Below are positions 1-6,173 of a DNA stretch of 11,573 nucleotides, in pieces. The notes below the pieces were generated by a model. That model searched no databases, was not told the DNA's origin, and worked only from the letters and a program-made list of their open reading frames with translations. Source of the stretch: Roseobacter sp. (GTDB taxonomy: Bacteria; Pseudomonadota; Alphaproteobacteria; Rhodobacterales; Rhodobacteraceae); assembly GCA_024636425.1 (NCBI GenBank), contig JAGXHB010000060.1, positions 1 to 11,573 of the forward strand. Direction: 5' to 3'. Positions within the stretch are counted from its first letter, which is position 1. Each line of letters opens with the position of its first letter. The position numbers and the translations under genes are program-made.

Positions 1-534
1 GTGACCGCAGAACCCAGCACGGTCGAACAGACCCGCAGATCGCTGGGCGACCGGGGCGACACAAAAGCGCAACAATGGACCCGTATTCACACGCTCGGCG
101 GCGTGTTGATCGGGGACGATGTAGAATGTGGCATGAACTGTACGATTGATGCCGGCACGATCCGTGACACGGTCGTAGGCGATGGCACCAAGATCGATAA
201 CCTTGTCCATCTGGGGCATAATGTGGTGGTCGGCAAAAACTGTCTGCTGTGTGGTCAGGTGGGCGTGGCAGGGTCAGTCACAATTGGTGACAACGTGGTC
301 TTGGGCGGTCAGGTCGGGGTGAGCGACAACATCTTCATCGGGGATGGCGTGATTGCGGGTGGCGGGACCAAGATCCTGTCGAATGTACCTGCCGGACGGT
401 CGATCCTTGGCTACCCCGCAACCGAGATGGCAAAACAGATCGAAGGCTATAAGGCGCTGCGGCGGTTGCCCAAATTGCTGCGTGACTTTGCGGCTTTGAA
501 GAAACAGGTATCGGGCGGCGAGACCGAACCCTAA
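1..534 (+). CDS. lpxD: LpxD-like UDP-3-O-acylglucosamine N-acyltransferase, 3' part (5' end outside window)
   Basis: LpxD moves a 3-hydroxyacyl chain from acyl-ACP onto the 2-amino group of UDP-3-O-acylglucosamine, the third step of lipid A synthesis, in the cytoplasm. The 177 visible residues are a left-handed beta-helix made of hexapeptide repeats (IGDDVE, VGDGTK, IGDNVV, IGDGVI) followed by a helical C-terminus. Family landmarks are a TIDAG segment (usually TIDRG), then KIDNLVHLGHNV with the histidine (residue 73 here) matching the catalytic His of E. coli LpxD, and a GYPA turn near 139. LpxD is normally about 340 residues, so the N-terminal uridine-binding domain and early helix coils lie upstream of the window; the GTG at base 1 is most likely an internal valine codon. 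The Asn at residue 110 falls where E. coli has a second active-site His. The gene lies 33 bases before an ACP gene, so it is probably co-transcribed with it. A paralogue with a different acyl acceptor is possible. Confidence 0.85.
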   Translation: MTAEPSTVEQTRRSLGDRGDTKAQQWTRIHTLGGVLIGDDVECGMNCTIDAGTIRDTVVGDGTKIDNLVHLGHNVVVGKNCLLCGQVGVAGSVTIGDNVVLGGQVGVSDNIFIGDGVIAGGGTKILSNVPAGRSILGYPATEMAKQIEGYKALRRLPKLLRDFAALKKQVSGGETEP

Positions 535-567
535 GGTTCCGCGACCCCCTTTCCGAGGAAGAACAGC

Positions 568-825
568 ATGAACATTCAGGATCAGGTCATCGCCATCATC
601 GCCGAGCAGGCCATGCTGGACCCTTCGGATGTGACCATGGACAGCACCCTTGAAGATCTGGGGATAGACAGCATGGGCGTGGTCGAAAGCATCTTCGCGA
701 TCGAGGAGACCTTCGACATTTCGGTCCCGTTCAATGCCAACAACCCGACTGCGTCGGAGTTCGATATCTCCAGCGTCGCCAGTATCGTCTCCGGCATCAA
801 GCGCCTGAAGGCCGAGCAGGCATGA
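568..825 (+). CDS. Acyl carrier protein, specialised type
   Basis: This 85-residue acidic protein carries acyl chains as thioesters on a 4'-phosphopantetheine arm in the cytoplasm. The attachment motif GIDSMG is present, with Ser35 as the modified residue, inside the expected helix. After it come an acidic stretch (FAIEETFDI) and a short C-terminal helix. It differs from a housekeeping AcpP: the DSMG motif replaces DSLD, and the region after helix II (PFNANNPTASEF) is different. The FAIEETF-type helix is reminiscent of AcpXL, the carrier for long acyl chains of rhizobial lipid A, but that resemblance is recalled and not tested. The start is set by a GAGGAAG ribosome site at 555-561. The gene lies between the LpxD-like acyltransferase and the ketoacyl synthase, four bases before the latter, which suggests it serves these two enzymes and not general fatty acid synthesis. 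Confidence 0.9.
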   Translation: MNIQDQVIAIIAEQAMLDPSDVTMDSTLEDLGIDSMGVVESIFAIEETFDISVPFNANNPTASEFDISSVASIVSGIKRLKAEQA

Positions 826-829
826 CATC

Positions 830-2038
830 ATGAAGCGCGTCGTGATCACCGGGGCGGGCACCATCAATGCACTTGGCTTGAACGTCCCCGATACGCTTGC
901 AGCGATGCGCGAGGGTGTTTGCGGTATCGGGCAGCTCGAGTTTCGGGATGTCGAACGGTTGTCCATCCAGATCGGTGGGCAGGTCAAGGGCTTTGATGAT
1001 GTCGTGCGTTACAACCGGCAGCAGACCTCGCTTTACGACCGTTTTACCCAGTTCACCCTCGCCGCCGCAGCGGAGGCGATTGCGCAATCGGGGCTGGTAT
1101 TCTCGGGCGATCTGTCCGCACGGGCAGGGGTGGTGCTCGGGACGGCAGGGGGCGGTGTCAGCACGTGGGACGACAACTACCGCGCCGTCTATGAAGAAGG
1201 GAAGAACCGCGTTCACCCCTTCGTGGTGCCGAAACTCATGAACAACGCCGCCGCCAGCCACCTGAGCATCGAACATAACCTCAAGGGCCCGTCCTTTACC
1301 GTCTCCACGGCCTGCGCCTCGTCCAATCACGCGATGGCGCTGGCCTTCTCGATGGTCCGCTCGGGCATGGCACCCACGATGATCACGGGCGGATCGGAAT
1401 CCATGCTGTGCTTCGGCGGGGTCAAGGCCTGGGAAGGCCTGCGCGTGATGAGCCGTGATGCTTGCCGCCCGTTTTCCGCCAACCGCAACGGCATGGTGCA
1501 AGGCGAAGGAGCGGGCATCTTCGTGTTCGAGGAATACGAGCACGCCCGCGCCCGCGGGGCGGACATCCTGTGCGAGGTTGCAGGCTTCGCCATGTCGTCT
1601 GACGCGAGCGACATCGTCATGCCGTCCAAGGCCGGGGCCGCGCGCGCGATTGCCGGTGCCTTGAGCGACGGGCGGATCAACGCGAGCGATGTGGGCTATA
1701 TCAACGCGCATGGCACCGGCACGGCGGCCAATGACAAGACTGAATGTGCGGCAGTCGCCGATGTCTTCGGCCCCCATGCCGACCGATTGATGATCAGTTC
1801 GACCAAGTCCATGCACGGTCATCTGATCGGCGGCACCGGCGCGGTCGAGCTTCTGGCCTGCATCATGGCACTGCGCGACGGTGTGATCGCGCCAACGATC
1901 GGCTATGAAGAACCCGACCCCGAATGTGCCCTTGATGTGGTGCCCAACACCGCGCGCGAGGCCAAGGTGTCGGTCGTCCTGTCGAACGCCTTTGCCTTTG
2001 GCGGCATGAACGCAGTCATCGCCCTGCGCACCATCTGA
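830..2038 (+). CDS. Beta-ketoacyl-ACP synthase (FabF/KAS II-like)
   Basis: This 402-residue thiolase-fold condensing enzyme should extend an acyl chain by two carbons, using malonyl-ACP and releasing CO2. The full Cys-His-His triad is visible: Cys162 in STACASS, His294 in NAHGTGT and His331 in SMHGHLIGGTG, with the supporting Lys326. The glycine-rich C-terminal NAFAFGGMNA motif is also present. The intact triad makes it an active synthase and not a chain-length-factor-like subunit. Length is typical of FabF (about 410). The ATG lies four bases after the ACP stop, with a GAGCAGG ribosome site inside the end of the ACP gene, so translation is probably coupled. The partner ACP and the LpxD-like gene point to a dedicated acyl pathway, perhaps for an unusual acyl chain of lipid A. 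Substrate length and product cannot be read from the sequence. A hairpin terminator follows at once. Confidence 0.88.
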   Translation: MKRVVITGAGTINALGLNVPDTLAAMREGVCGIGQLEFRDVERLSIQIGGQVKGFDDVVRYNRQQTSLYDRFTQFTLAAAAEAIAQSGLVFSGDLSARAGVVLGTAGGGVSTWDDNYRAVYEEGKNRVHPFVVPKLMNNAAASHLSIEHNLKGPSFTVSTACASSNHAMALAFSMVRSGMAPTMITGGSESMLCFGGVKAWEGLRVMSRDACRPFSANRNGMVQGEGAGIFVFEEYEHARARGADILCEVAGFAMSSDASDIVMPSKAGAARAIAGALSDGRINASDVGYINAHGTGTAANDKTECAAVADVFGPHADRLMISSTKSMHGHLIGGTGAVELLACIMALRDGVIAPTIGYEEPDPECALDVVPNTAREAKVSVVLSNAFAFGGMNAVIALRTI

Positions 2039-2041
2039 AAC

Positions 2042-2071
2042 GCAAAAGGCCGCCCGTTTGACGGGGCGGCC
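2042..2071. terminator. Convergent intrinsic terminator between synthase and IalB genes
   Basis: A perfect 8-bp stem (GGCCGCCC at 2048-2055, GGGCGGCC at 2064-2071) closes an 8-base loop four bases or more after the synthase stop. The AAAA at 2043-2046 reads as a U-run after the stem for leftward transcription, so it fits the IalB-family gene best. There is no T-run on the plus side, so it is a weaker stop for the lpxD-acp-synthase operon. Confidence 0.75.
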
Positions 2072-2096
2072 CTGAAGCATCCTTGATCGGAAATGC

Positions 2097-2774
2097 TTAC
2101 TCTTCGATGACGGACGATTTGTCATAGCTTGCGGTAAACCCGTCCAGCGACAGGGCCAGTTCAACCGTCTGATCCGGTGCCAGTGCGGGCACGATGGTGA
2201 TCTTGGCTTCCTTGCCGCGTTTGAATGCGGCCACATCCTCGGTTGTCAGACCCATACGCACATAGCAGCCCACCGGGTTGCAGAATGCGAAAGGATAGCG
2301 GCGTGCTTTGCCGTTATCAATTGTCAGGCTCAGCTGCGAAGTCAGCGCTGTTTCAAGCGGGACAACAACGGTCGCACCGGCTTGGGCCTTGCCGCCATCG
2401 GGCAACCGGAACAGTGAAAACTCGGCGACCGGAGCCCCTTGGCCATCGTCCATCAACTGATACATCTGGCAAGGATCAGTTTCGCCCTCGGTCTTGATGC
2501 AACGCATTTCCCACGCACCGTTGACTTCCTTGGTGTAGGGGCGACCGAATTCCGTATTCTCTTCGGTCTCGTCACCCATGCTCAGCTGCGATTCAATCGC
2601 AGAAGCAGGAGGTGTCTCGGCTGGTACCGCTGGGGCCTCAGCGGGCGCGCCAGCATCCGCGGGTGCCTCCTCGGTCGCCGGTGGTGTTTCCGTTGCTGTC
2701 TGTGCAAAGCCCGATACGGGCGCAGCCAGTGCGAGTGCCGCACACAAGGGAAGAAGAGTAAGATACTTGTTCAT
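2097..2774 (-). CDS. IalB-family (invasion-associated locus B) exported protein
   Basis: This is a 225-residue exported protein. The first 24 residues form a signal peptide (MNKYLTLLPL core, cleavage predicted after GFA). Residues 26-64 are a low-complexity linker rich in Ala, Pro, Thr and Glu. From about residue 70 the IalB-like domain follows, with four cysteines at 92, 102, 165 and 170, including FCNPVGCYVRMG, in the family pattern; they probably form two disulfides in the periplasm. IalB was named from Bartonella, where it is linked to erythrocyte invasion, but such proteins are common in free-living alphaproteobacteria and their biochemical role is unknown. I chose the ATG at 2774 because it gives a clean signal peptide and follows a GGACGA ribosome site; an in-frame ATG 13 codons upstream would put charged residues ahead of the signal peptide. 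Confidence 0.85.
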   Translation of the reverse strand: MNKYLTLLPLCAALALAAPVSGFAQTATETPPATEEAPADAGAPAEAPAVPAETPPASAIESQLSMGDETEENTEFGRPYTKEVNGAWEMRCIKTEGETDPCQMYQLMDDGQGAPVAEFSLFRLPDGGKAQAGATVVVPLETALTSQLSLTIDNGKARRYPFAFCNPVGCYVRMGLTTEDVAAFKRGKEAKITIVPALAPDQTVELALSLDGFTASYDKSSVIEE

Positions 2775-2805
2775 GTCTCGTCCAAATCTATTGAATTTAA
2801 GGTCA

Positions 2806-2832
2806 ATTATCATGTCGAAAGGCGATTGTCAG
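2806..2832 (-). promoter_or_regulatory. Possible promoter of the IalB-family gene
   Basis: On the minus strand CTGACA (2827-2832) is followed 15 bases later by GATAAT (2806-2811), about 32 bases before the ATG at 2774. The hexamers are good but the spacing is short for sigma-70, so this is only a candidate. Confidence 0.3.
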
Positions 2833-2904
2833 TGACGATACAAACTCTCGCAGCAGGTTTCGAGCAAGTTTTTGCTGATCCTGCCACTGATCTGATGCGG
2901 CAAA

Positions 2905-2973
2905 AGAAAAAAGGACGCAAAGCGTCCTTTTCCCTCGTTCTTCAGTCTCCCCGTCGGACTTGGCCGACTTATT
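2905..2973 (-). ncRNA. Candidate small RNA of about 69 nt, unknown family
   Basis: No protein gene fits here, yet a complete minus-strand transcription unit is visible. A strong sigma-70-type promoter (2980-3008) predicts a start near 2973, and an intrinsic terminator (2909-2931) ends the RNA about 69 nt later. The RNA would hold a 5' hairpin (GUCGG and CCGAC around a short loop), then a purine-rich linker containing GGGGAGAC and GAACGAGGG, then the terminator hairpin. This is the usual build of a trans-acting bacterial small RNA. I do not recognise the family. It could instead be a short untranslated leader with early termination, but the next downstream gene starts 130 bases after the terminator and has its own possible promoter. 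Confidence 0.6.
2909..2931. terminator. Strong intrinsic terminator, usable on both strands
   Basis: A 10-bp perfect inverted repeat (AAAAGGACGC at 2909-2918, GCGTCCTTTT at 2922-2931) has a 3-base loop. On the minus strand the stem runs into six Ts, one C and four more Ts, so it is best as a leftward terminator, ending the candidate small RNA. On the plus strand the four Ts are part of the stem. Confidence 0.85.
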
Positions 2974-2979
2974 ACGCAC

Positions 2980-3008
2980 AATTTACGGAACCACACCGCG
3001 TCGGTCAA
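2980..3008 (-). promoter_or_regulatory. Sigma-70-type promoter with AT-rich upstream element for the 2905-2973 RNA
   Basis: On the minus strand TTGACC (3003-3008) and TAAATT (2980-2985) are separated by exactly 17 bases. Directly upstream, at about 3009-3026, lies an AT-rich tract (GTAAAATATTTATG in minus-strand reading) resembling an UP element, striking in this GC-rich region. No protein start follows; a terminator does, about 50 bases later, which is why I assign it to a small RNA. Confidence 0.65.
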
Positions 3009-3074
3009 CATAAATATTTTACAATACGCGCGCAGACCTGTGCCTGCCCTGCACCTGCGCCGCACTGTGCCATG

Positions 3075-3102
3075 AAAAAAGGCCGTACCCGAAGGCACGG
3101 CC
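3075..3102 (-). terminator. Intrinsic terminator with UUCG tetraloop, minus strand
   Basis: Read on the minus strand, GGCCGTGCC and GGTACGGCC form nine pairs (one G-U) around TTCG, followed by six Ts at 3075-3080. The same stem read on the plus strand has an A-C mismatch and no T-run, so it works leftward only. Confidence 0.85.
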
Positions 3103-3155
3103 AGTCTGACAGGGAGGAAGTATCCCGGACCGGAAGGACATGCTTGCCCGGGACG
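3075..3155 (-). ncRNA. mmgR: mmgR-like (alpha-r8, formerly suhB family) small RNA candidate, about 80 nt
   Basis: The minus strand holds a three-part small-RNA layout. First is a 5' hairpin with TCCCGG/CCGGGA arms (plus coordinates 3123-3128 and 3148-3153). Next is a single-stranded linker with CUUCCUCCCU (3111-3120), which is complementary to Shine-Dalgarno sequences. Last is a 9-bp terminator hairpin with a UUCG loop and a six-U tail ending at 3075. As I recall it, the alphaproteobacterial mmgR/alpha-r8 family has two hairpins flanking a conserved UUUCCUCCCU segment in an RNA of about 77 nt; nine of those ten bases match here. In Sinorhizobium MmgR limits polyhydroxybutyrate accumulation and is tied to nitrogen status; seed pairing with ribosome sites is the expected mode. 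The 5' end is estimated from a weak CATAGT -10 at 3161-3166 and has no clear -35. Confidence 0.65.
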
Positions 3156-3243
3156 ATTTCACTATGGCGCGCAAAGGTTAAGTTTGTATGCTTTGGCGGC
3201 ACTTTACCCGCAACGACGCGGCCCCCAATAGAAAGATGACGAC
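3156..3243. other. Remainder of the 2775-3243 intergenic region
   Basis: The whole 469-base gap holds the possible IalB-gene promoter, the two small-RNA candidates and their terminators. This last part should contain the promoters of the mmgR-like RNA (leftward) and of the DUF853 gene (rightward). I see no convincing -35/-10 pair for the latter. No tRNA-like fold or credible small protein gene was found. Confidence 0.4.
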
Positions 3244-4794
3244 GTGACACAGGATATATTTCTAGGCGGCGGGGGCGAAGACCGTGCCACGCGGCAATAT
3301 CTGAACATCGGCTATGCCAACCGCCACGGACTTGTTGCAGGGGCTACCGGAACGGGCAAAACCGTGACACTCCAGATCCTTGCCGAAGGGTTTTCCGCAC
3401 AAGGCGTGCCGGTGTTCCTGTCGGACGTAAAGGGCGATCTTTCGGGGCTGGCAAACGCAGGCTCGCCCGATCACAAGCTGCACGCGGCCTTTACGGAACG
3501 TGCCGAAAAGATCGGCTTCAGCGAATATGCCTACACCGCCTTTCCCGTCACATTCTGGGATATGTTCGGCCAGCAGGGGCATCCGGTGCGCACCACCGTG
3601 TCCGAGATGGGGCCGCTGTTGCTTGCGCAACTCCTCGGTCTGAGCGAAGCGCAGGAAGGGATCCTCAACATCGCGTTTCGTGTCGCGGATGAAGACGGGC
3701 TGGCGCTGCTCGATCTCAAGGATCTGCAATCGCTGCTGGTGTGGGTGGGGGAGAACGCGTCGACGCTCGCGCTGCGCTACGGCAACGTGTCCGCGGCGTC
3801 TGTCGGTACGATCCAGCGCCGCCTGCTTGTGCTTGAAAATCAGGGGGCTGCGGATCTTTTCGGAGAACCCGCGCTCGAACTTTCCGATCTGATGCGCTGC
3901 GACACGGACGGGCGCGGGTTCATCAATATCCTCGCGGCCGACAAGCTGATGAGCTCTCCGAAACTTTATGCGACTTTCCTGCTGTGGCTGTTGTCCGAAC
4001 TTTTTGAAGAGCTGCCCGAAGTCGGTGATCCGGAAAAACCGAAGCTGGTGTTCTTTTTCGACGAGGCGCATCTGCTGTTCGACGACGCGCCCAAAGCGTT
4101 GGTCGACAAGGTTGAACAGGTCGCACGTCTGATCCGATCCAAAGGGGTCGGCGTCTACTTCGTGACGCAAAATCCCGCAGACGTGCCCGAGGATATCCTT
4201 GGCCAGCTTGGCAACCGGGTCCAGCACGCCTTGCGCGCGTTCACGGCGAAAGATCGCAAGAACCTGCGGCTGGCTGCCGAAACCTACCGCGAGAACCCCC
4301 GGTTCGAGACCGAGGATGCGATCCGCGAGGTCGGCGTTGGTGAAGCGGTCACGTCGATGTTGCAGAAAAAGGGCGTGCCCGGCGTGGTGGAGCGGACGCT
4401 GATCCGTCCGCCGTCCTCTCAGCTTGGTCCTATTGATCCGGTGCTGCGCACGTCCCTGATGGCGCACAGTGCTATGTCGGGCAAATACGACCAACGCCTC
4501 GACCGCGAATCCGCTTTCGAGATACTCGCCAAACGGGCCGACGACGCGGCAAAGGCGGCCGCCGAGGCCGAAACCAAGGCCGAGGATGACGCGGCACCGC
4601 CTGCCTTGCGCGAATTCAACGCGGCTCGCCGCTATGCCGGAAAGGGCGTCAGCCGCTCGACATCGCGCAGCAGGTCGCAACAGGATGAAGGGTTCGGCGG
4701 TGCGCTGGCCAAGATCGTCATCACCGAACTCAAGGGCACCACGGGTCGCCGCATCGTGCGCGGCATCCTGGGCGGTCTTTTCAAAGGGCGCTGA
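3244..4794 (+). CDS. HerA/YjgR-like ATPase (DUF853 family)
   Basis: This 516-residue cytoplasmic P-loop ATPase is of the HerA/FtsK type, related to E. coli YjgR (DUF853). Residues 33-40 are Walker A (GATGTGKT). Asp60 in the FLSDVKGD strand lies in a region typical of HerA-like pumps. Residues 268-274 are Walker B (hydrophobic strand ending FFFDE, Asp273-Glu274), followed by H276. TQNP at 308-311 is a sensor-type motif. Arginine-rich RAFTAKDRKN near 331-340 may provide the Arg finger. An Ala/Glu-rich segment at about 430-450 is a likely flexible or coiled link, and a Ser/Arg-rich stretch precedes a basic GRRIVRGILGGLFKGR-type tail. Family members are proposed to be hexameric DNA-dependent motors, but the cellular role of DUF853 proteins is not established. 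The GTG at 3244 is chosen because the nearby ATG at 3236 is out of frame; the ribosome site is weak (AGAAAG, 3230-3235). It stands alone between convergent and divergent units. Confidence 0.88.
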   Translation: MTQDIFLGGGGEDRATRQYLNIGYANRHGLVAGATGTGKTVTLQILAEGFSAQGVPVFLSDVKGDLSGLANAGSPDHKLHAAFTERAEKIGFSEYAYTAFPVTFWDMFGQQGHPVRTTVSEMGPLLLAQLLGLSEAQEGILNIAFRVADEDGLALLDLKDLQSLLVWVGENASTLALRYGNVSAASVGTIQRRLLVLENQGAADLFGEPALELSDLMRCDTDGRGFINILAADKLMSSPKLYATFLLWLLSELFEELPEVGDPEKPKLVFFFDEAHLLFDDAPKALVDKVEQVARLIRSKGVGVYFVTQNPADVPEDILGQLGNRVQHALRAFTAKDRKNLRLAAETYRENPRFETEDAIREVGVGEAVTSMLQKKGVPGVVERTLIRPPSSQLGPIDPVLRTSLMAHSAMSGKYDQRLDRESAFEILAKRADDAAKAAAEAETKAEDDAAPPALREFNAARRYAGKGVSRSTSRSRSQQDEGFGGALAKIVITELKGTTGRRIVRGILGGLFKGR

Positions 4795-4831
4795 CCCTCA
4801 TTCCAAATGGAAAAAAATCCTCGCCGAAGGC

Positions 4832-4859
4832 TGGCCCGCTCCCGCAAGGGGGCGGGCCA
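4832..4859. terminator. Convergent terminator between DUF853 gene and livM
   Basis: A 12-bp stem (4832-4843 with 4848-4859, one G-T pair) closes a GCAA tetraloop, 38 bases after the ATPase stop and 10 bases after the livM stop. On the plus side ATTTCCTTTG follows, a modest T-rich tail; on the minus side a T7 run lies about 14 bases beyond the stem. It probably stops both convergent transcripts. Confidence 0.75.
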
Positions 4860-4868
4860 TTTCCTTTG

Positions 4869-6173
4869 TCACTTCTCGGGGATCAGACCGCGCGGACTGA
4901 ACCGCAGGACCAGCAACAGCACCGCGCCCATCGTCATCAGCCGCATATGCGCGGCCGACTCGATGAGGTGGTCCTTCAGCCAATATCCGTCCGACATGCC
5001 GTAGGTGATCAGGTTCATCAGCCACAGGCCCATCGGTTCGACCATGACCCACAGATACCACATCAGGAACCCGCCCAGAACCGCCCCATAGTTGTTGCCG
5101 GATCCCCCGACGATCACCATCACCCAGACCAGAAAGGTGAACCGCAGCGGCTGGTAGCTGCCGGGCGTCAACTGGCTGTCGAGCGTGGTCATCATGGCAC
5201 CCGCGACACCACAGATGGCCGACCCCAGAATGAACACCTGCAAGTGTCGCGCGGTCACGTCCTTGCCCATGGCTTCGGCTGCGACCTCGTTGTCACGGAT
5301 CGCCCGCAGCATCCGGCCCCAGGGCGAATTCAGCGCCCGCTGGCTCAGCCACAGCAGGATCAGCAGCACCGACGCGAATAGAGCGACGTAGAGCACCTTC
5401 ACCCACAGCGTGGACGCTTCGACGGGGTTGAACCCGAACTGCGCCGCGCGCTCAACAAACAAGGGATCGTTCTGCAGGTTGATCTCGTAAGGAACGGGAC
5501 GCGGGATGCCGATCACGTTCTTGACGCCGCGCGACAGCCAGTCCTCGTTCTTGAGGATCGCGATGATGATCTCCGCGATGCCCAAGGTCGCAATCGCCAG
5601 ATAATCCGACCGCAGACCAAGCGCCGTCTTGCCGATCATCCACGCGGCACCCGCTGCGAGCAGGCCGCCCACGGGCCAGGCGAGGATGACCGGCAGGCCA
5701 AGCCCGCCGAGATATCCGGTGCCCGCGGGGTTGATCGCTTCGACCGCCGCGACGGACGGGTCAAGCACGGCACGAAAGATGAAGAACCCCGCAACAAGCA
5801 CGACCAGCACCACGACCGTGCGCAGCCAGCCCTTGGCCATCCGCTTCATCACCAGTGTGGCCGCAAAGATTGTGCCCGCCCCAAACGCCAATGCGCCAAG
5901 GATTCCCCAACCGCCGGCAGTCCAGGCCCCTTCGGTGGGGGGCATCCCCACCAGCACGGCCGCCAGCCCGCCAAGGGCCACAAAACCCATGATGCCGACG
6001 TTAAAAAGCCCCGCGAACCCCCATTGCAGGTTCACGCCAAGCGCCATGATGCTCGAGATCAGGCCCATCGAAATGATCAGCAGCGCCGCGTTCCAGCTTT
6101 GCTGAAAGCCGGTCAGGATGATCAAGGCCGCGATGATCACGAAAAGGCCGGTGTTTCTAAGCGTCTCGTTCAT
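4869..6173 (-). CDS. livM: Branched-chain amino-acid-type ABC permease, LivM family
   Basis: This is one of the two inner-membrane channel subunits of a Liv/HAAT importer. The 434-residue protein is mostly hydrophobic segments. LivM hallmarks are SIMALGVNLQWGFAGLFNVG near residues 41-60, GLRSDYLAIATLGIAEII near 186-203, and a cytoplasmic loop SPWGRMLRAIRDNEVAAEAMG near 288-308, which couples to the ATPases. The C-terminus ends FSPRGLIPEK, also typical. It is longer than many LivM proteins (often 320-360; E. coli about 425) because of hydrophobic segments inserted around residues 88-180. The ATG overlaps the livH stop as ATGA, with AAGGGG 8 bases upstream, so the pair is translationally coupled. 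It is the last gene of the operon. The substrate is not certain: this family also moves amides, urea and other small compounds. Confidence 0.92.
   Translation of the reverse strand: MNETLRNTGLFVIIAALIILTGFQQSWNAALLIISMGLISSIMALGVNLQWGFAGLFNVGIMGFVALGGLAAVLVGMPPTEGAWTAGGWGILGALAFGAGTIFAATLVMKRMAKGWLRTVVVLVVLVAGFFIFRAVLDPSVAAVEAINPAGTGYLGGLGLPVILAWPVGGLLAAGAAWMIGKTALGLRSDYLAIATLGIAEIIIAILKNEDWLSRGVKNVIGIPRPVPYEINLQNDPLFVERAAQFGFNPVEASTLWVKVLYVALFASVLLILLWLSQRALNSPWGRMLRAIRDNEVAAEAMGKDVTARHLQVFILGSAICGVAGAMMTTLDSQLTPGSYQPLRFTFLVWVMVIVGGSGNNYGAVLGGFLMWYLWVMVEPMGLWLMNLITYGMSDGYWLKDHLIESAAHMRLMTMGAVLLLVLRFSPRGLIPEK

Noticed and set aside
1..3. GTG at base 1 as a genuine start codon
   Set aside because: The following residues fit the middle of a rhodobacterial LpxD, so this is an internal Val codon and the gene is cut by the window edge.
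526..539. GAACC-CTAA-GGTTC hairpin over the lpxD stop
   Set aside because: Only 5 bp, no T-run, and the next gene follows closely, so termination is unlikely.
797..2236. Long minus-strand open frame opposite the ketoacyl synthase
   Set aside because: It lies antisense to a gene with clear catalytic motifs, shows no domain, and is Arg/His/Gly-rich as expected from reverse reading of GC-rich codons.
2829..3098. 89-codon minus-strand open frame across the small-RNA region
   Set aside because: It runs through two strong terminators and a promoter and has no convincing ribosome site or protein character.
3262..4680. Long minus-strand open frame opposite the DUF853 ATPase gene
   Set aside because: Antisense shadow of a well-supported ATPase, with no recognisable motif or ribosome site.
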